A stretch of 64,000 bases of DNA from Verrucomicrobiota bacterium (GCA_022709905.1 JAKLHY010000019.1:40690-104689), one strand, 5' to 3'; positions 7,035-16,757 are shown, numbered from the stretch's first letter. A program made the numbers and translations. The notes: generated by a model from the letters alone, not told the origin.

Positions 7035-9353
7035 ATGGATTTGCTGACTGGATTACTTACTCGAGACCGGGCCTGTTGGGCTCTGCTTGGCCTTCTCTGG
7101 GGATGCGAGCCGGCTGTGCTGGGATTGGATTACCTCCGCGGTCCTTTTGTGCAGAACGCCACGACGAACAGCATCGAGGTGATTTGGGAGACCTCGGAGC
7201 CCTGTCTGGCTTTCGTGGAGTATGGCCCCACATCGGACTTGGGGATGGCTGCGCCTGGCGGCGGGGCGGCCACCCATCACCGGGTGACGTTGCGGCCTTT
7301 GAATACGGGCGTCCGCTATTTTTACCGGGTGATCAGCCTCGATGGCCGGGGATGTTGGACAACGCCAGTCGAGACGTTCGCCACGTTGAAGCCCTCCGGG
7401 CCGATCACCTTTGCGGTGATCAGCGACACGGCTCAAACGGGGGCTGTCTTGTCCTATTCGCCTCAAAGCCTTCTGGCGGGAGTCTTGAATCGACTCGAGG
7501 TCGACTTGGTGATGCATCTGGGGGACATCGTGGCGATGGATTTCAATCCCACGAATGTGCAGGCCCAGTTTTTCGATATTTTTCAGCCGGTGATCCGGCG
7601 GACTCCCTTTTACCTGTTGTTAGGCAATCACGATCTGTTCCCGCCTTCGGGTGGGGCGCTGGATCTCAGCGCGCCGAATTTTCACAAGGCGTTTTCGCTG
7701 CCGACGAATGCCATGGACGGCACATCCCGGTATTATTCCTTTGACCACGGGGATGTTCATTTTGTGTGTTTGTTCAATCCGTGGTTTTACGTCTACGACT
7801 TTCATGCCCAGACGGATCAGTACCGGTGGCTGACGAATGACCTGGCCCGTTCGCAAAAGCCTTGGAAGCTGCTGTTTTGTCATGCCCCGATCGAAACCTC
7901 GAGCCTTCACGCGGCGGACGATTACAACTGGAACGGCATGGCCGACCAGATGGAACTCTTCAACCTGATCACGCCTTTGGCGGGTCAATACGGGGTCCAG
8001 CTGGTGTTCAGCGGTCATGATCACAGCCTGCATCGATATGTGCCGTTTGAAGGCCTGCATGGTTGTGTTGCCGCGGGGGGCGGGCAGACGCTTTATCCTT
8101 TTGCGTTTAATCATCCGAATCTCGCCCGGTATTGGCAGACTTATCACTGCGTCAAGGTCGCGGTGACCGGCGACACCATGACACTGGAGGCCTACGATGT
8201 GGAAGGGACACGCTTTGACTCGTGGACGGTTCAGCGGGACTTGCCGGCGCGGCGGCTTTATGAGGCGTCGTGGCATTCGCCGGTGGTGGCGGCGGGCGCG
8301 GCGGATGACGGCGATGGAAATGTCTGTGGACAAAGCTTCGGATTCTCGGGCGCCCCGATCTATCCGCGAGCAGGACATTTTTCGAATTTAGGCCGGGTTT
8401 TTGTCAACAACGACTCAAACCATCTTTACATCGGACTGGACCAGGTCATGATTCGCGGCGATCAAAACCTCTTTTTGTTTCTTGAATCCCCCCGATGCGC
8501 TGGAGTGACGACGATGGCGGGAGTGGGCAATGGCCGGATCGATCCCGAAGGGGAGGGGGTGGATGGTTTGGATTGCCTGGAGAACTTGGCCTTCGCTCAT
8601 TTTGCGCCGTGCGTCGGCTGTATGCTGGGAGATGAATATGCCGATGGGCAATTCCGAAGTTTTGCGCGAACCAATCTGGGGCTGAACATTGGGCAAGGCA
8701 TTTTTCGCCTGGACAAAGGTTTGAGCGAGGTCCCAGGGGCGCGTTTGCAGCAGTTTAATTTGTCTCCCCAGACCGGCAGTCCGATCATTCCGGCGGCCAG
8801 CGTGTTGTTGGAACAGAACGCTGATTTCATCCAGGCCGCCATCCCCTTTGAGGCGTTGGGAGGATTGCGGCCCGGCGATCGGATCCGGTTGGGGGTCCTT
8901 GTGGGCGGGCCGGAGTATGATCCTGTTTCGCAGACACGTTGGATTGACTCGAGTGTGCTGGGCTATTCCCTGACGGGCTCGGGCCGACAACAGGTAGTGT
9001 TGGAGGGGTTGAGTGTTGAGTTGGCCTTGCCCCGCGACCAGGATTCGGATCAGGATGGATTCTATGATTGGCAGGAGGAACTTGCGGGGACCGATCCGCA
9101 GGATGCCCAATCCGCCCTGCGGATCCGGGCAATCCCGGTTGCCTCTGGCCATTGGCTTCTTTCTTGGCAGTCTGTGCCCGGAAAACGATACCAGCTCGAG
9201 ATCGCGGCCGATGGCCATTTCGAATTCGTTCCGGCCGCCGAGTGGGGTTTTCCCGTGATTGCGCGTTCGACGAACGAGCATCACCTGGTCCGGTCGGAAG
9301 GGATTGAGGCGGGCAAACAACGGTTTTACCGAATTCGGCTGATGACGGACTGA
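7035..9353 (+). CDS. Secreted metallophosphoesterase with C-terminal calcium-repeat region
   Basis: A 772-residue protein. Residues 1-30 are a signal peptide. Residues about 35-120 are the purple acid phosphatase-type N-terminal beta domain (FVEYGPTSDLG). The catalytic calcineurin-like domain follows, with SDTAQ, HLGDIV, LGNHD and FSGHDHSLHR, a complete metal-ligand set. The middle part is a beta-rich region. Near residue 680 is DSDQDGFYDWQEELAGTDP, a thrombospondin type 3/calcium-binding repeat common in secreted proteins of this phylum, and a final beta domain ends the chain. No Shine-Dalgarno sequence is seen before 7035, so the start is uncertain. It is a paralogue of the gene at 1-860 and is probably a phosphatase acting in the periplasm or outside. 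Confidence 0.88.
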   Translation: MDLLTGLLTRDRACWALLGLLWGCEPAVLGLDYLRGPFVQNATTNSIEVIWETSEPCLAFVEYGPTSDLGMAAPGGGAATHHRVTLRPLNTGVRYFYRVISLDGRGCWTTPVETFATLKPSGPITFAVISDTAQTGAVLSYSPQSLLAGVLNRLEVDLVMHLGDIVAMDFNPTNVQAQFFDIFQPVIRRTPFYLLLGNHDLFPPSGGALDLSAPNFHKAFSLPTNAMDGTSRYYSFDHGDVHFVCLFNPWFYVYDFHAQTDQYRWLTNDLARSQKPWKLLFCHAPIETSSLHAADDYNWNGMADQMELFNLITPLAGQYGVQLVFSGHDHSLHRYVPFEGLHGCVAAGGGQTLYPFAFNHPNLARYWQTYHCVKVAVTGDTMTLEAYDVEGTRFDSWTVQRDLPARRLYEASWHSPVVAAGAADDGDGNVCGQSFGFSGAPIYPRAGHFSNLGRVFVNNDSNHLYIGLDQVMIRGDQNLFLFLESPRCAGVTTMAGVGNGRIDPEGEGVDGLDCLENLAFAHFAPCVGCMLGDEYADGQFRSFARTNLGLNIGQGIFRLDKGLSEVPGARLQQFNLSPQTGSPIIPAASVLLEQNADFIQAAIPFEALGGLRPGDRIRLGVLVGGPEYDPVSQTRWIDSSVLGYSLTGSGRQQVVLEGLSVELALPRDQDSDQDGFYDWQEELAGTDPQDAQSALRIRAIPVASGHWLLSWQSVPGKRYQLEIAADGHFEFVPAAEWGFPVIARSTNEHHLVRSEGIEAGKQRFYRIRLMTD

Positions 9354-9949
9354 CGAAGCCGCGCGGATCCGATCCCTCCGAACCGCAAATAACACGATTT
9401 ACTCGGCAGACCGCCAGATGGACTATAAATGAATGGCCGCAAAAAGGCGCAAAAGATTCAACATAAATGCATTTTTGAGGTGATGCGCCTGTCTTCTATC
9501 CTGCGGACTCCTCTGTGACCGCAGATGGATACCCACCGCGAATGAACGCCAATCCACGCGAATCATGGCAGGCCCCTGATGCGAAGGGCCTCAAGTGTTC
9601 GGGCCATCGATGGAATATCTGAGATCCTGCGACAAGCAGCGCTGCGGGATAAATCCCGCTCTCCAGCCAGTCGAGTGACGCTCGCTTCGGCGCCGGGAAC
9701 GATCGGGGCGCGGGCTTCATTCCGCTGAGCGATTATGCCAGCAGAAACCCTCCGATTTTATTCGGGTCTAGGGGCGTGAATTCGCGTTTAGGTGTTTTTG
9801 CGAGTATTTGGCGTGCGAATTGGGGATCCCAGCCACGGGTTGTCAAATCCAATGAGAGGGGCTAAGATGGCAACATCCTCATCGAAGAAGGGCGTATTCC
9901 TGCGTTCAGGAGAGGCTGTTATTAACCTGGGTTGGCAACTGGCGCACTT
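9354..9949. other. Intergenic region with a copy of the dispersed palindromic repeat
   Basis: No gene is seen. Positions 9535-9790 carry a degenerate full-length copy of the repeat described at 48191-48445. It has a left arm CCGCGAATGAACGCCAATCC, a perfect hairpin GCGGGATAAATCCCGC in the middle, and a decayed right arm near 9760-9790. At 9398-9415 is TTTACTCGGCAGACCGCC, which recurs with one change after the next gene (13249-13266). AGGAGAGG at 9908-9915 is too far from either candidate start of the next gene to help choose. Confidence 0.55.
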
Positions 9950-12900
9950 ATGAAGACGCGATGCATCGGCACGGTGTTAATCGGGACGTTTGGCGTGCTC
10001 TTTTGCACCGCTGGATCCATGGCGGGCAAAGTGGTTCGAGTGTCGTCCCTCGGCAACGACAATCAAACGGGATCCGCCTGGGCGACGGCGAAAAGGACGG
10101 TGGCGGCTGGTCTTGCCGTGGCGGTGGATAACGATGAACTCTGGGTGGCTAGGGGAACCTATCCCGAACGCATCTCGATTCCACCGGGCGTGGCTGTGTA
10201 TGGAGGTTTTAACGGATCGGAACAGGCGCGCGATCAGCGGGATTGGATATTGAATCCGACGATCCTGGATGGAGGCAAGGGGGGCCCGGTTGTGCGATTC
10301 GAGGTGGCCGGCAGCGGTCCCGGCACGCGCCTGGATGGATTTACCGTCCGGAATGGGCGTGGGATTATGGGAGGGGGCGTGGTTTGCATCGGCTGTTCCC
10401 CTGTCCTTGCGAACAACCAGATTACTCGGAACACTTCCATCGGAGAAGGAGGTGGGATTTGTTGTTATAATGGGGCCAATCCACTGATTCTGGATAATGT
10501 GATTACGGAGAACTATGCCAGCGACAGCGACGGGGATGGGGGCGGCATCTGTTGCATGGCGGGTGACAATCCCAATAATCTGGGGTCTTCCCCGACGATC
10601 CAGGGCAACATTATCGCTTATAACCGGGCGTCGCTGACCGGGGGCGGCGTGGCCTCGAAGCACGCCTTTGTTTCCGCCGATAAGACCCTTTACATTCCCA
10701 GTTCCCCGACGATTTTGAACAACCTTTTTTACATGAACGTGTCTTCGGAAAACGAGGCGGGTTTGGGCGGGGGCGGAATCTCCTGTGTGACCAACGGCAC
10801 GGTCACCCTGGTTGCCAACAACACTTTTTTGGCCAATGCCGGCCTGCATGCGGGAGGGATACTGGTGTATGTGGGGGGGCGGGATAATCCTGTGATCGTC
10901 AACAATACATTCGTGGGGAACAATAGCGCGGCGATTCGTTGGGGCGGCGCGCATACGATCACCATTGCCAACAACATTGTGGCCTTCAATGCCGCCGGAA
11001 TTACCCGGTGGACCTTGATGCCGGGCGACTCGATGACGCTTGCGCACAACTGCGTTTACGGCAATGGGATTGACTATGACGGACTCCCCGATCAGACCGG
11101 TTTGGCCGGCAACCTCTGCTTGGATCCGCATTTGGCCAGCCGGGAGTTCGGCAATTGCCACCTGCAGCCCGATTCGCCATGCATTGATAGGGGCGAGACC
11201 TCCGTGTTGGGTTCAAATTGGACCGACGCGGACGGCCAGGCCAGGTGGCTGGGCGGGGGAGTGGACATTGGGGCGGATGAGGCGGATGGCACGCGCTGGA
11301 ATGTGGCAGGGCGCATTATCCGAGTCAGTCCCGATGGCAGCGACAACGCCTCCGGCGAGACCTGGAGCCAGGCCAAGAAAACCGTGGGGGCGGCCTTGGA
11401 ATCGATCTCGGCCGCGTCCTTGGGCGCCGGCCATCAGGTGTTGGGGGGCGAAATCTGGGTGAGGCAAGGCGCCTACACGGAGAACCTGACTTTGCCGGCT
11501 CATCGTTATCTCTATGGCGGATTCATGGGGACCGAGACTTCGAGAGAACAGCGCGATTCCACGACGCGCGAGACCCTCCTGAATGGCGGTCGCTCGGGTC
11601 GTGTGGTGTTGGCGGTGTCCGGCTACCGTTGCAGCGCCGTCGATGGCTTTACCGTGACCCACGGGCGATTGATTGGCCAGATGAACGATCAGGGCGGAGG
11701 GATCGAGTGCTTTCATTCCGGAGTCGTGGTGGCGAACAATGTGATCCAGCAAAACACGGCGAATCTTGGCGGAGGCGTGGGCGGTTTTGGCGGCGCGCCG
11801 TTGATTGTCAACAACCGGATTTTAAACAATTCGGCTGGGGCCGACGGCAAGGGTTGGGGCGGCGGATTGCACTTCACTCACTCCATGCCAACTATTGAGG
11901 ATAACGTCATTTCCGGCAACACGGCTTCCGAGGGGGGAGGAATCTTCGCGTCGATGTCCTGGCCTTGGATCCTTCACAATGACATTAGCCGGAACACAGG
12001 CCATGGCGTGAAATGCGCGCTGACACGCAGTCTGGATTGGATCGTCACCCGTGAGATGTCGATTTCGCGGAATGCCATTTATGGAAACACGACCTCCGAC
12101 CAGGGCGGAGGGATTTATGCTTTATTCTGTGTGGGACGAATCGAAAGCAACTTGATTGTTCAAAACCAGGTTGGCACCTTTGCCGGGGGCTTTGTGGGAG
12201 GAGGCATGTCTTTGATGTCGGGGGACTCTGCCGACGACCTCCTGGTGGTTGCCAACAATTCCGTGTTGGGGAATCAGGCCGAGTATTTAGGGCTTACGGG
12301 CGGTGGAGGCATCGCAACCCTGCTGCTGAAAGTCCCCAACATGGTCTTGATCAACAACCTTGTGGCCTACAACAACACCGGAATCTACAACCACCCATCG
12401 AGTCCGGTCAGTCCCGTCCTGATCCGGAACAATGTATGGGGCAATGGCAGCAGCAACTATGAGTTGTTCAATATCTATGGGGTGGCGGCTGGAGCGCTGA
12501 ATCATCCCACCGATTTGTCTGTGGACCCGAAGCTCGTCAATCTGGTCGATGATTTCCGGCTTCAATCCGGCTCTCCATGCATCGATGCGGGGTCGAACCA
12601 GTATCTTGGTTTCGAGGATTTTGACGGCACTCCCCGTCCGCTGGACGGGAAGAACACGGGGGCGGCCGAGCCTGACCTCGGCGCTTTTGAGTTCATCCAT
12701 CCGTCTGTTCGCGGGGCTCTTATTTTTAGGGAATCGGAGCAACAAGTGGACCGGAGTCAGGGAGTGGCTGAAGTGGAGGTCAAACGCATTCTGGGGGTGA
12801 GTGGGACGGTAACCGTCGCCTACACCACCCTGGAGGGAACCGCCAGGGCAGGCGTTGACTATGCTGCAACCACCGGGGTGCTGACACTGGAGAATGAACA

Positions 12901-13240
12901 ATCGACGGCTGTCATCCGTGTGCCGTTGCTTTCCGGCGGGACGGGGGGATCCAAGGTGGCACTTCGGCTTATGCTCAGCAATCCGACTGGCGGGGCTTCC
13001 CTAGGCGCGGTGAGCCAGACAACCCTGGTCATCACGCGCATAGGGGGGGGCAGTTCTGCCATAGATCGTCCGACGCTGGCGATGGCCCGTCAGGGAGGAA
13101 ACCTGATTCTAACATGGACGGGCAAGTTGCAGTCGGCGGTGAGTATTTCGGGGATGTGGACCGATGTGGCGAGCGCGACCAGCCCGATGAGCATTGCCTT
13201 GGGTGCTGGCAGCCGGCGGTTTTATCGGGCCGCTCAATGA
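9950..13240 (+). CDS. Large secreted right-handed beta-helix protein with Calx-beta domain
   Basis: About 1,096 residues from the ATG at 9950 (a TTG at 9932 is an alternative). After a signal peptide come two similar beta-helix units. Each begins with a segment of the type RVSSLGNDNQTGSAWATAKRT (DUF1565-like), and many short Asn/Gly-rich coils follow (IVNNTFVGNNSA, PSPTIQGNIIAYN-like). Each unit ends with a PCIDRGE or PCIDAGS motif, typical of polymorphic outer-membrane/PbH1 repeat proteins. From about residue 920 there is a Calx-beta domain (VTVAYTTLEGTARAGVDY), and a short C-terminal beta region closes the protein. Such proteins are usually surface-bound or polysaccharide-binding. No catalytic motif is recognised, so enzymatic activity is uncertain. 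Confidence 0.85.
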   Translation: MKTRCIGTVLIGTFGVLFCTAGSMAGKVVRVSSLGNDNQTGSAWATAKRTVAAGLAVAVDNDELWVARGTYPERISIPPGVAVYGGFNGSEQARDQRDWILNPTILDGGKGGPVVRFEVAGSGPGTRLDGFTVRNGRGIMGGGVVCIGCSPVLANNQITRNTSIGEGGGICCYNGANPLILDNVITENYASDSDGDGGGICCMAGDNPNNLGSSPTIQGNIIAYNRASLTGGGVASKHAFVSADKTLYIPSSPTILNNLFYMNVSSENEAGLGGGGISCVTNGTVTLVANNTFLANAGLHAGGILVYVGGRDNPVIVNNTFVGNNSAAIRWGGAHTITIANNIVAFNAAGITRWTLMPGDSMTLAHNCVYGNGIDYDGLPDQTGLAGNLCLDPHLASREFGNCHLQPDSPCIDRGETSVLGSNWTDADGQARWLGGGVDIGADEADGTRWNVAGRIIRVSPDGSDNASGETWSQAKKTVGAALESISAASLGAGHQVLGGEIWVRQGAYTENLTLPAHRYLYGGFMGTETSREQRDSTTRETLLNGGRSGRVVLAVSGYRCSAVDGFTVTHGRLIGQMNDQGGGIECFHSGVVVANNVIQQNTANLGGGVGGFGGAPLIVNNRILNNSAGADGKGWGGGLHFTHSMPTIEDNVISGNTASEGGGIFASMSWPWILHNDISRNTGHGVKCALTRSLDWIVTREMSISRNAIYGNTTSDQGGGIYALFCVGRIESNLIVQNQVGTFAGGFVGGGMSLMSGDSADDLLVVANNSVLGNQAEYLGLTGGGGIATLLLKVPNMVLINNLVAYNNTGIYNHPSSPVSPVLIRNNVWGNGSSNYELFNIYGVAAGALNHPTDLSVDPKLVNLVDDFRLQSGSPCIDAGSNQYLGFEDFDGTPRPLDGKNTGAAEPDLGAFEFIHPSVRGALIFRESEQQVDRSQGVAEVEVKRILGVSGTVTVAYTTLEGTARAGVDYAATTGVLTLENEQSTAVIRVPLLSGGTGGSKVALRLMLSNPTGGASLGAVSQTTLVITRIGGGSSAIDRPTLAMARQGGNLILTWTGKLQSAVSISGMWTDVASATSPMSIALGAGSRRFYRAAQ

Positions 13241-13314
13241 TTTGGGGCTTTACTCAGCAGACCGCCGTTTCTTTCGCGCCCAATCCCTGATTGCATCGGC
13301 GTCGGAGCGGGTGT

Positions 13315-14709
13315 TTAGGGATCGCAGCTGCACGGACAGACGGTATTCGTGGGGGGCGCCTTGGTGGGATCGAAAATCAGCCGATAGAACTGGGATTGGA
13401 AGCCGAGTGCATTCGTCATGGCAACCTCGTATGTCGCTAATTCCTCGGCTGGAATTGGCACGTTGTCCCAGACCGTTGGGCCCGGGAGGGAAAGCGCAGG
13501 GGTGGACTGAAGAATCCAGCGGGGATCCTCGCCGGACCAAGAGACGGTAAACAGGCCGACGGTGTTGGTGCGTTGAATACCCAGGGTGGGAATTGCCGGG
13601 ATATCGACAAAGCTGAGGGCGCTCCGAAGCGTGACGGTGGCAGGCCCGTTTGACACGGCGCAAGTGGCCAGGGCGTTCAATCGTCCGGCTGGCGCTTGGA
13701 AGAATTTGAGGGTGAGCGAGGCTTGGGCTGCTGGCGCGAGATTGCCCAAAGGCCAGCGGATAGCGCCGTTTTCGACATAAGGACTGCCTTGGCTGGATTC
13801 CGCCTCGTAAGGCAGAAGTGCGGCAAGATTTGTGGCGGGCCAGTTGGTCGGGTTCAGGTTGGCGCCGAGGGCCAAGGCGTTGGTAATATCGAGGTTCAAG
13901 GCGATGTTGGGTCCCTGATTGCTGACCGTGAGATGAAACACCGCCAGGAAGGATTGATTTGTGATGGCCAATATGCCTTGGTGCACCATGACCACGCCGC
14001 CTTCAATCACGGCAAATTCGCCGGGGCTGGTCGCCTGACCGCAAGCGGTGATGACCGTGATGGGCCCCGAGCCAGCCCCCATGGGCACCTCCGCTTCGAG
14101 CGTTCTGGAGTCGCTGATCGTAAACGAAGCCTCGACTCCGTTAAACAGAACCTGGATGACGTTGGTCAGATTACTGCCCTCGATACGCACATGGGTGCCG
14201 GCAGATCCCTGGACAGGTTCAAATCCAGTAATGCGGGGTTGAGTCATCAGAGGGGTGGCGTGTCGAAGCAGTCGCTGATGGAAAACGAGGGGTTGCTGGA
14301 TGCCGGTGGAACGGTCGAGGTAGAGGGAGGATTGGGCAGGATCAATCACACAAATGAGCGGCAAAATCCAGCCGGGATTCAAGTTCGTGCTGTAGTCCCG
14401 GTAATCTTCCGAACTATCGATATCCGAATACCAGGGGATAAAGTAATCATTGATCAGCGTCTTGACTGGAGGATAAGTGGATTCCGCGACGACTTCCTTC
14501 ATCGTTTTACAGTTGCTGCAGGTGGCGCGTCCCACGAGCAGGAGGACGAGTTTGCCCTGCGTCCTGGCAGCGGCATAGGCCTCGGTTTTATTGGTGATCC
14601 ACCGCAAGGAGTCTGTTGGAGGCTCGCTGGCCCACAGTGGGCCAACCGCCAGAATCCCCACGAGAAGCGCCAAACTGAGTCTCAAAGCCATGCCGCTCAA
14701 TGTTCTCAT
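13315..14709 (-). CDS. Secreted thioredoxin-fold protein with IPT/TIG and DUF11-like domains
   Basis: A 464-residue protein with a signal peptide (LSLALLVGILAVGPLWA). Residues 35-150 form a thioredoxin-like domain with the redox motif ATCSNCK (C64, C67). An IPT/TIG-type immunoglobulin fold follows (PRITGFEPVQGSAGTHVRIEG), then a DUF11-like beta domain (FHLTVSNQGPNIALNLDITN) and a final beta segment. The chain ends with CPCSCDP, three cysteines that could be anchoring or redox active. It lies 83 bp downstream of the VKOR-DsbA fusion on the same strand, so the pair probably works in extracytoplasmic disulfide chemistry. The combination of a CxxC thioredoxin with IPT and DUF11 domains is unusual. 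Confidence 0.8.
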   Translation of the reverse strand: MRTLSGMALRLSLALLVGILAVGPLWASEPPTDSLRWITNKTEAYAAARTQGKLVLLLVGRATCSNCKTMKEVVAESTYPPVKTLINDYFIPWYSDIDSSEDYRDYSTNLNPGWILPLICVIDPAQSSLYLDRSTGIQQPLVFHQRLLRHATPLMTQPRITGFEPVQGSAGTHVRIEGSNLTNVIQVLFNGVEASFTISDSRTLEAEVPMGAGSGPITVITACGQATSPGEFAVIEGGVVMVHQGILAITNQSFLAVFHLTVSNQGPNIALNLDITNALALGANLNPTNWPATNLAALLPYEAESSQGSPYVENGAIRWPLGNLAPAAQASLTLKFFQAPAGRLNALATCAVSNGPATVTLRSALSFVDIPAIPTLGIQRTNTVGLFTVSWSGEDPRWILQSTPALSLPGPTVWDNVPIPAEELATYEVAMTNALGFQSQFYRLIFDPTKAPPTNTVCPCSCDP

Positions 14710-14792
14710 CCGTTCAATCGACTAAGAAGGCTGAGTTTTCTGAGGTTGTCAATGCCCGAGAAGCAAAACATGGGTTGCAGGCTTGCTCCCAC

Positions 14793-16238
14793 TCAGGGGG
14801 GGCATGGGGTGATGCCGAGGTGTTCGGCGAGCAGATCCGAGATGGCCCTGGGATGGTTCAGGGGGCCAAAGCTGACGACGGGACCTATCATGAGTTCGGG
14901 CAGGACGGAGTTCTTCAGTTTAAGATAGTTCGTCCTGTAAAGATAGCCGTTGGTTTGGATATGCCGGAAAATCCAGGGATCCGCCAGGGCGCGTTCGAGA
15001 TTGTTTGCTCCAACCAATTGCGCGGCATAACTTCTGGCTTCTGGGACAGGGACGGGGCGCCGGGGCTGGAACAGCCATTCGTCGTAATGCGCAAACGCCT
15101 CGGGTTTGGTTCTCCAGACGGCGAGGGCCAATTGGGCGTAATCGCAGGCGTTGACGCTTTCCGGCAGCCGCACGTTGACGACAGGATTACAGTTGGAGTC
15201 CAGGGGCGTGACCAGCAACAGAATGCAAAGTTGGTTGCTCAGTTGCCTTTGGATGTTGAGCAGTCTCAGGTGTTGGTCGCGGCAATGGTTGCAGGTGTAG
15301 TCGTACAGGCTGACCAGAACGTGCGGCGCCTCCGGCGATCCCATGAGGGGCGCCTCCCTCAGTCCATAATTGAACAGGCCCGCATGAATCGAAACCTGGA
15401 GCGGTCCGGTTCGCTGAACCATGGGTTGATTGGCATTGTTCGGATCTTCCGCGAGCGGTGGACGGCTCGCATGCCTGCTGTCATTGGATGAAGCTGAAAA
15501 AGCCGATGCCTCAGAGTTGGAGGATGAACGGCGTGGGATCAAGTAATACGGGAGTCGGTGAGCGGGGGCAGGCGCCTGGATCCCGCTTGCCGAAGTCACC
15601 ACATAGAGTTGTTTTTCGACAAGCAGTTGTCCGGCAATTAAGATGGCCGCGCCTGCCAGTCCGGCTAGGGCGCTGTAGACGCCCCAGGACCCGGGAATCT
15701 CAGGCGGAGAATGCAGAACCAAACCTCCCATCTTCGGAGAGGCAGGGTGGCTGGCCCTTCGGCCCAAGGGCGCCTTCACCATCAGCAGGGCTGTGGCCAT
15801 TAGAGCACAAGAATGGGCCACCATGCAGAACCTGCAAAAGGACTTCAGCACGACGGCCTGCAAAAAGATAAACCAAAGCGCCGATCCCGAGATCATGACC
15901 GATAGGAAAAGCGCCACAAGCCAGGCTCGCTCTTCATACCGGAAGTTGAATCCTCGTCCCCAGAAGAACGTTGTCCCTAATAACGCCAAGTAAGTGAATA
16001 CGGCAGGCACGCTGACCGGAATTCCCAGCCAGTACGCCCACCGGCTTTGGAGGACTTTGCCGCATCCAGACTCGGGCCCGCAACCGGCCACCGGTCCGCT
16101 TTGAAAGGAAACCCACGCCAGATACACCGCCCCACTCAGGGCCAGTGCTAAAAGAACTCTGACCACTTTCAGCCAAAGAGATGCAGAAGCGTTACTAGGA
16201 CCAGACATACGGACCCTCGTCTTATTGGTTTCGATCAA
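14793..16238 (-). CDS. VKOR-DsbA fusion: membrane disulfide-forming enzyme
   Basis: A 481-residue protein. The first 210 residues are a vitamin K epoxide reductase family membrane domain with the loop cysteine pair CGPESGC (C53, C59) and the active CRFC (C135, C138) near the membrane. Residues about 280-480 are a DsbA/thioredoxin-like domain with CNHC (C316, C319) in YDYTCNHCR. Known VKOR-Trx fusions oxidise cysteines of exported proteins and pass electrons to quinone. The start could also be the ATG at 16208. The region upstream can fold into several hairpins. Confidence 0.9.
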   Translation of the reverse strand: MIETNKTRVRMSGPSNASASLWLKVVRVLLALALSGAVYLAWVSFQSGPVAGCGPESGCGKVLQSRWAYWLGIPVSVPAVFTYLALLGTTFFWGRGFNFRYEERAWLVALFLSVMISGSALWFIFLQAVVLKSFCRFCMVAHSCALMATALLMVKAPLGRRASHPASPKMGGLVLHSPPEIPGSWGVYSALAGLAGAAILIAGQLLVEKQLYVVTSASGIQAPAPAHRLPYYLIPRRSSSNSEASAFSASSNDSRHASRPPLAEDPNNANQPMVQRTGPLQVSIHAGLFNYGLREAPLMGSPEAPHVLVSLYDYTCNHCRDQHLRLLNIQRQLSNQLCILLLVTPLDSNCNPVVNVRLPESVNACDYAQLALAVWRTKPEAFAHYDEWLFQPRRPVPVPEARSYAAQLVGANNLERALADPWIFRHIQTNGYLYRTNYLKLKNSVLPELMIGPVVSFGPLNHPRAISDLLAEHLGITPCPP

Positions 16239-16551
16239 AGGAACTTATTATCTCATATAAGCCGGTATGCTCCGCAGCAGCACTCATAAGATGCCCGTTC
16301 AGGCAAGGGGGCAGTCAGCCCCTCAAGTTACGGAGTTAGCGAATTACGTGCCACAGAGCTAGCGCGGGAATTTATTGGTTATAACCTATTGATAGAAAAT
16401 TATATATGAAGTATTTTCCTATGGATGGATTCGGGAAATTGTTGCATTATGCATGGCTATAACAGCAGGGACCATGGCAGGATGCAAAGATCAGCCGACG
16501 CGGCGCTCGCATCTGAAACGCTTTGGATTCGGGATGCCGCAACGGCATCCG
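16239..16551. promoter_or_regulatory. Upstream region of the VKOR gene: hairpin-rich possible leader and palindromes
   Basis: No gene is seen. Within 100 bp upstream of the VKOR start four short hairpins follow each other: 16244-16261 (CTTAT/ATAAG), 16268-16282 (TGCT/AGCA), 16292-16305 (TGCC/GGCA) and 16308-16322 (GGGGC/GCCCC). Further up are the perfect palindrome GGTTATAACC (16377-16386) and TGCATTATGCA (16443-16453). The latter also occurs before the NifX operon at 43230. No known riboswitch class was recognised. Confidence 0.35.
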
Positions 16552-16752
16552 TTATTCAGGGGGGCGTTCGTGAGCCTTGCGACCGTAGACGCGCTCGTAG
16601 GCGCGGCAGAACGGGCAGAGGCGATTTTCGACGGATTGGACCAGGCGGAAGGCGGCGCCGGATTGTTGGGAACGGGCACGGCGGCAGACCGGGCAGTTTT
16701 GACAAACCTTGGCGAGGGCGAGATCGAGCTTGGAAGCAGGGTGGGGGGTCAT
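16552..16752 (-). CDS. Small zinc-ribbon-like protein
   Basis: A 66-residue protein with CQNCPVC near the N-terminus and CPFCRAYERVYGRKAHERP near the C-terminus, enough cysteines for one zinc site. It begins 5 bp after the stop of the MBL-fold gene on the same strand, which supports it as the last gene of a long operon. The opposite-strand frame over the same DNA lacks such a pattern and is taken as a shadow. Function is unknown. Confidence 0.65.
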   Translation of the reverse strand: MTPHPASKLDLALAKVCQNCPVCRRARSQQSGAAFRLVQSVENRLCPFCRAYERVYGRKAHERPPE

Positions 16753-16757
16753 AAGCG

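Noticed and set aside
9977..11161. 394-codon minus-strand frame within the beta-helix gene
   Set aside because: Shadow of Asn/Gly-rich repeats, with no motif and no ribosome-binding site.
13696..14928. 410-codon plus-strand frame opposite the thioredoxin-IPT gene
   Set aside because: Runs across two real gene ends on the other strand and shows no domain.
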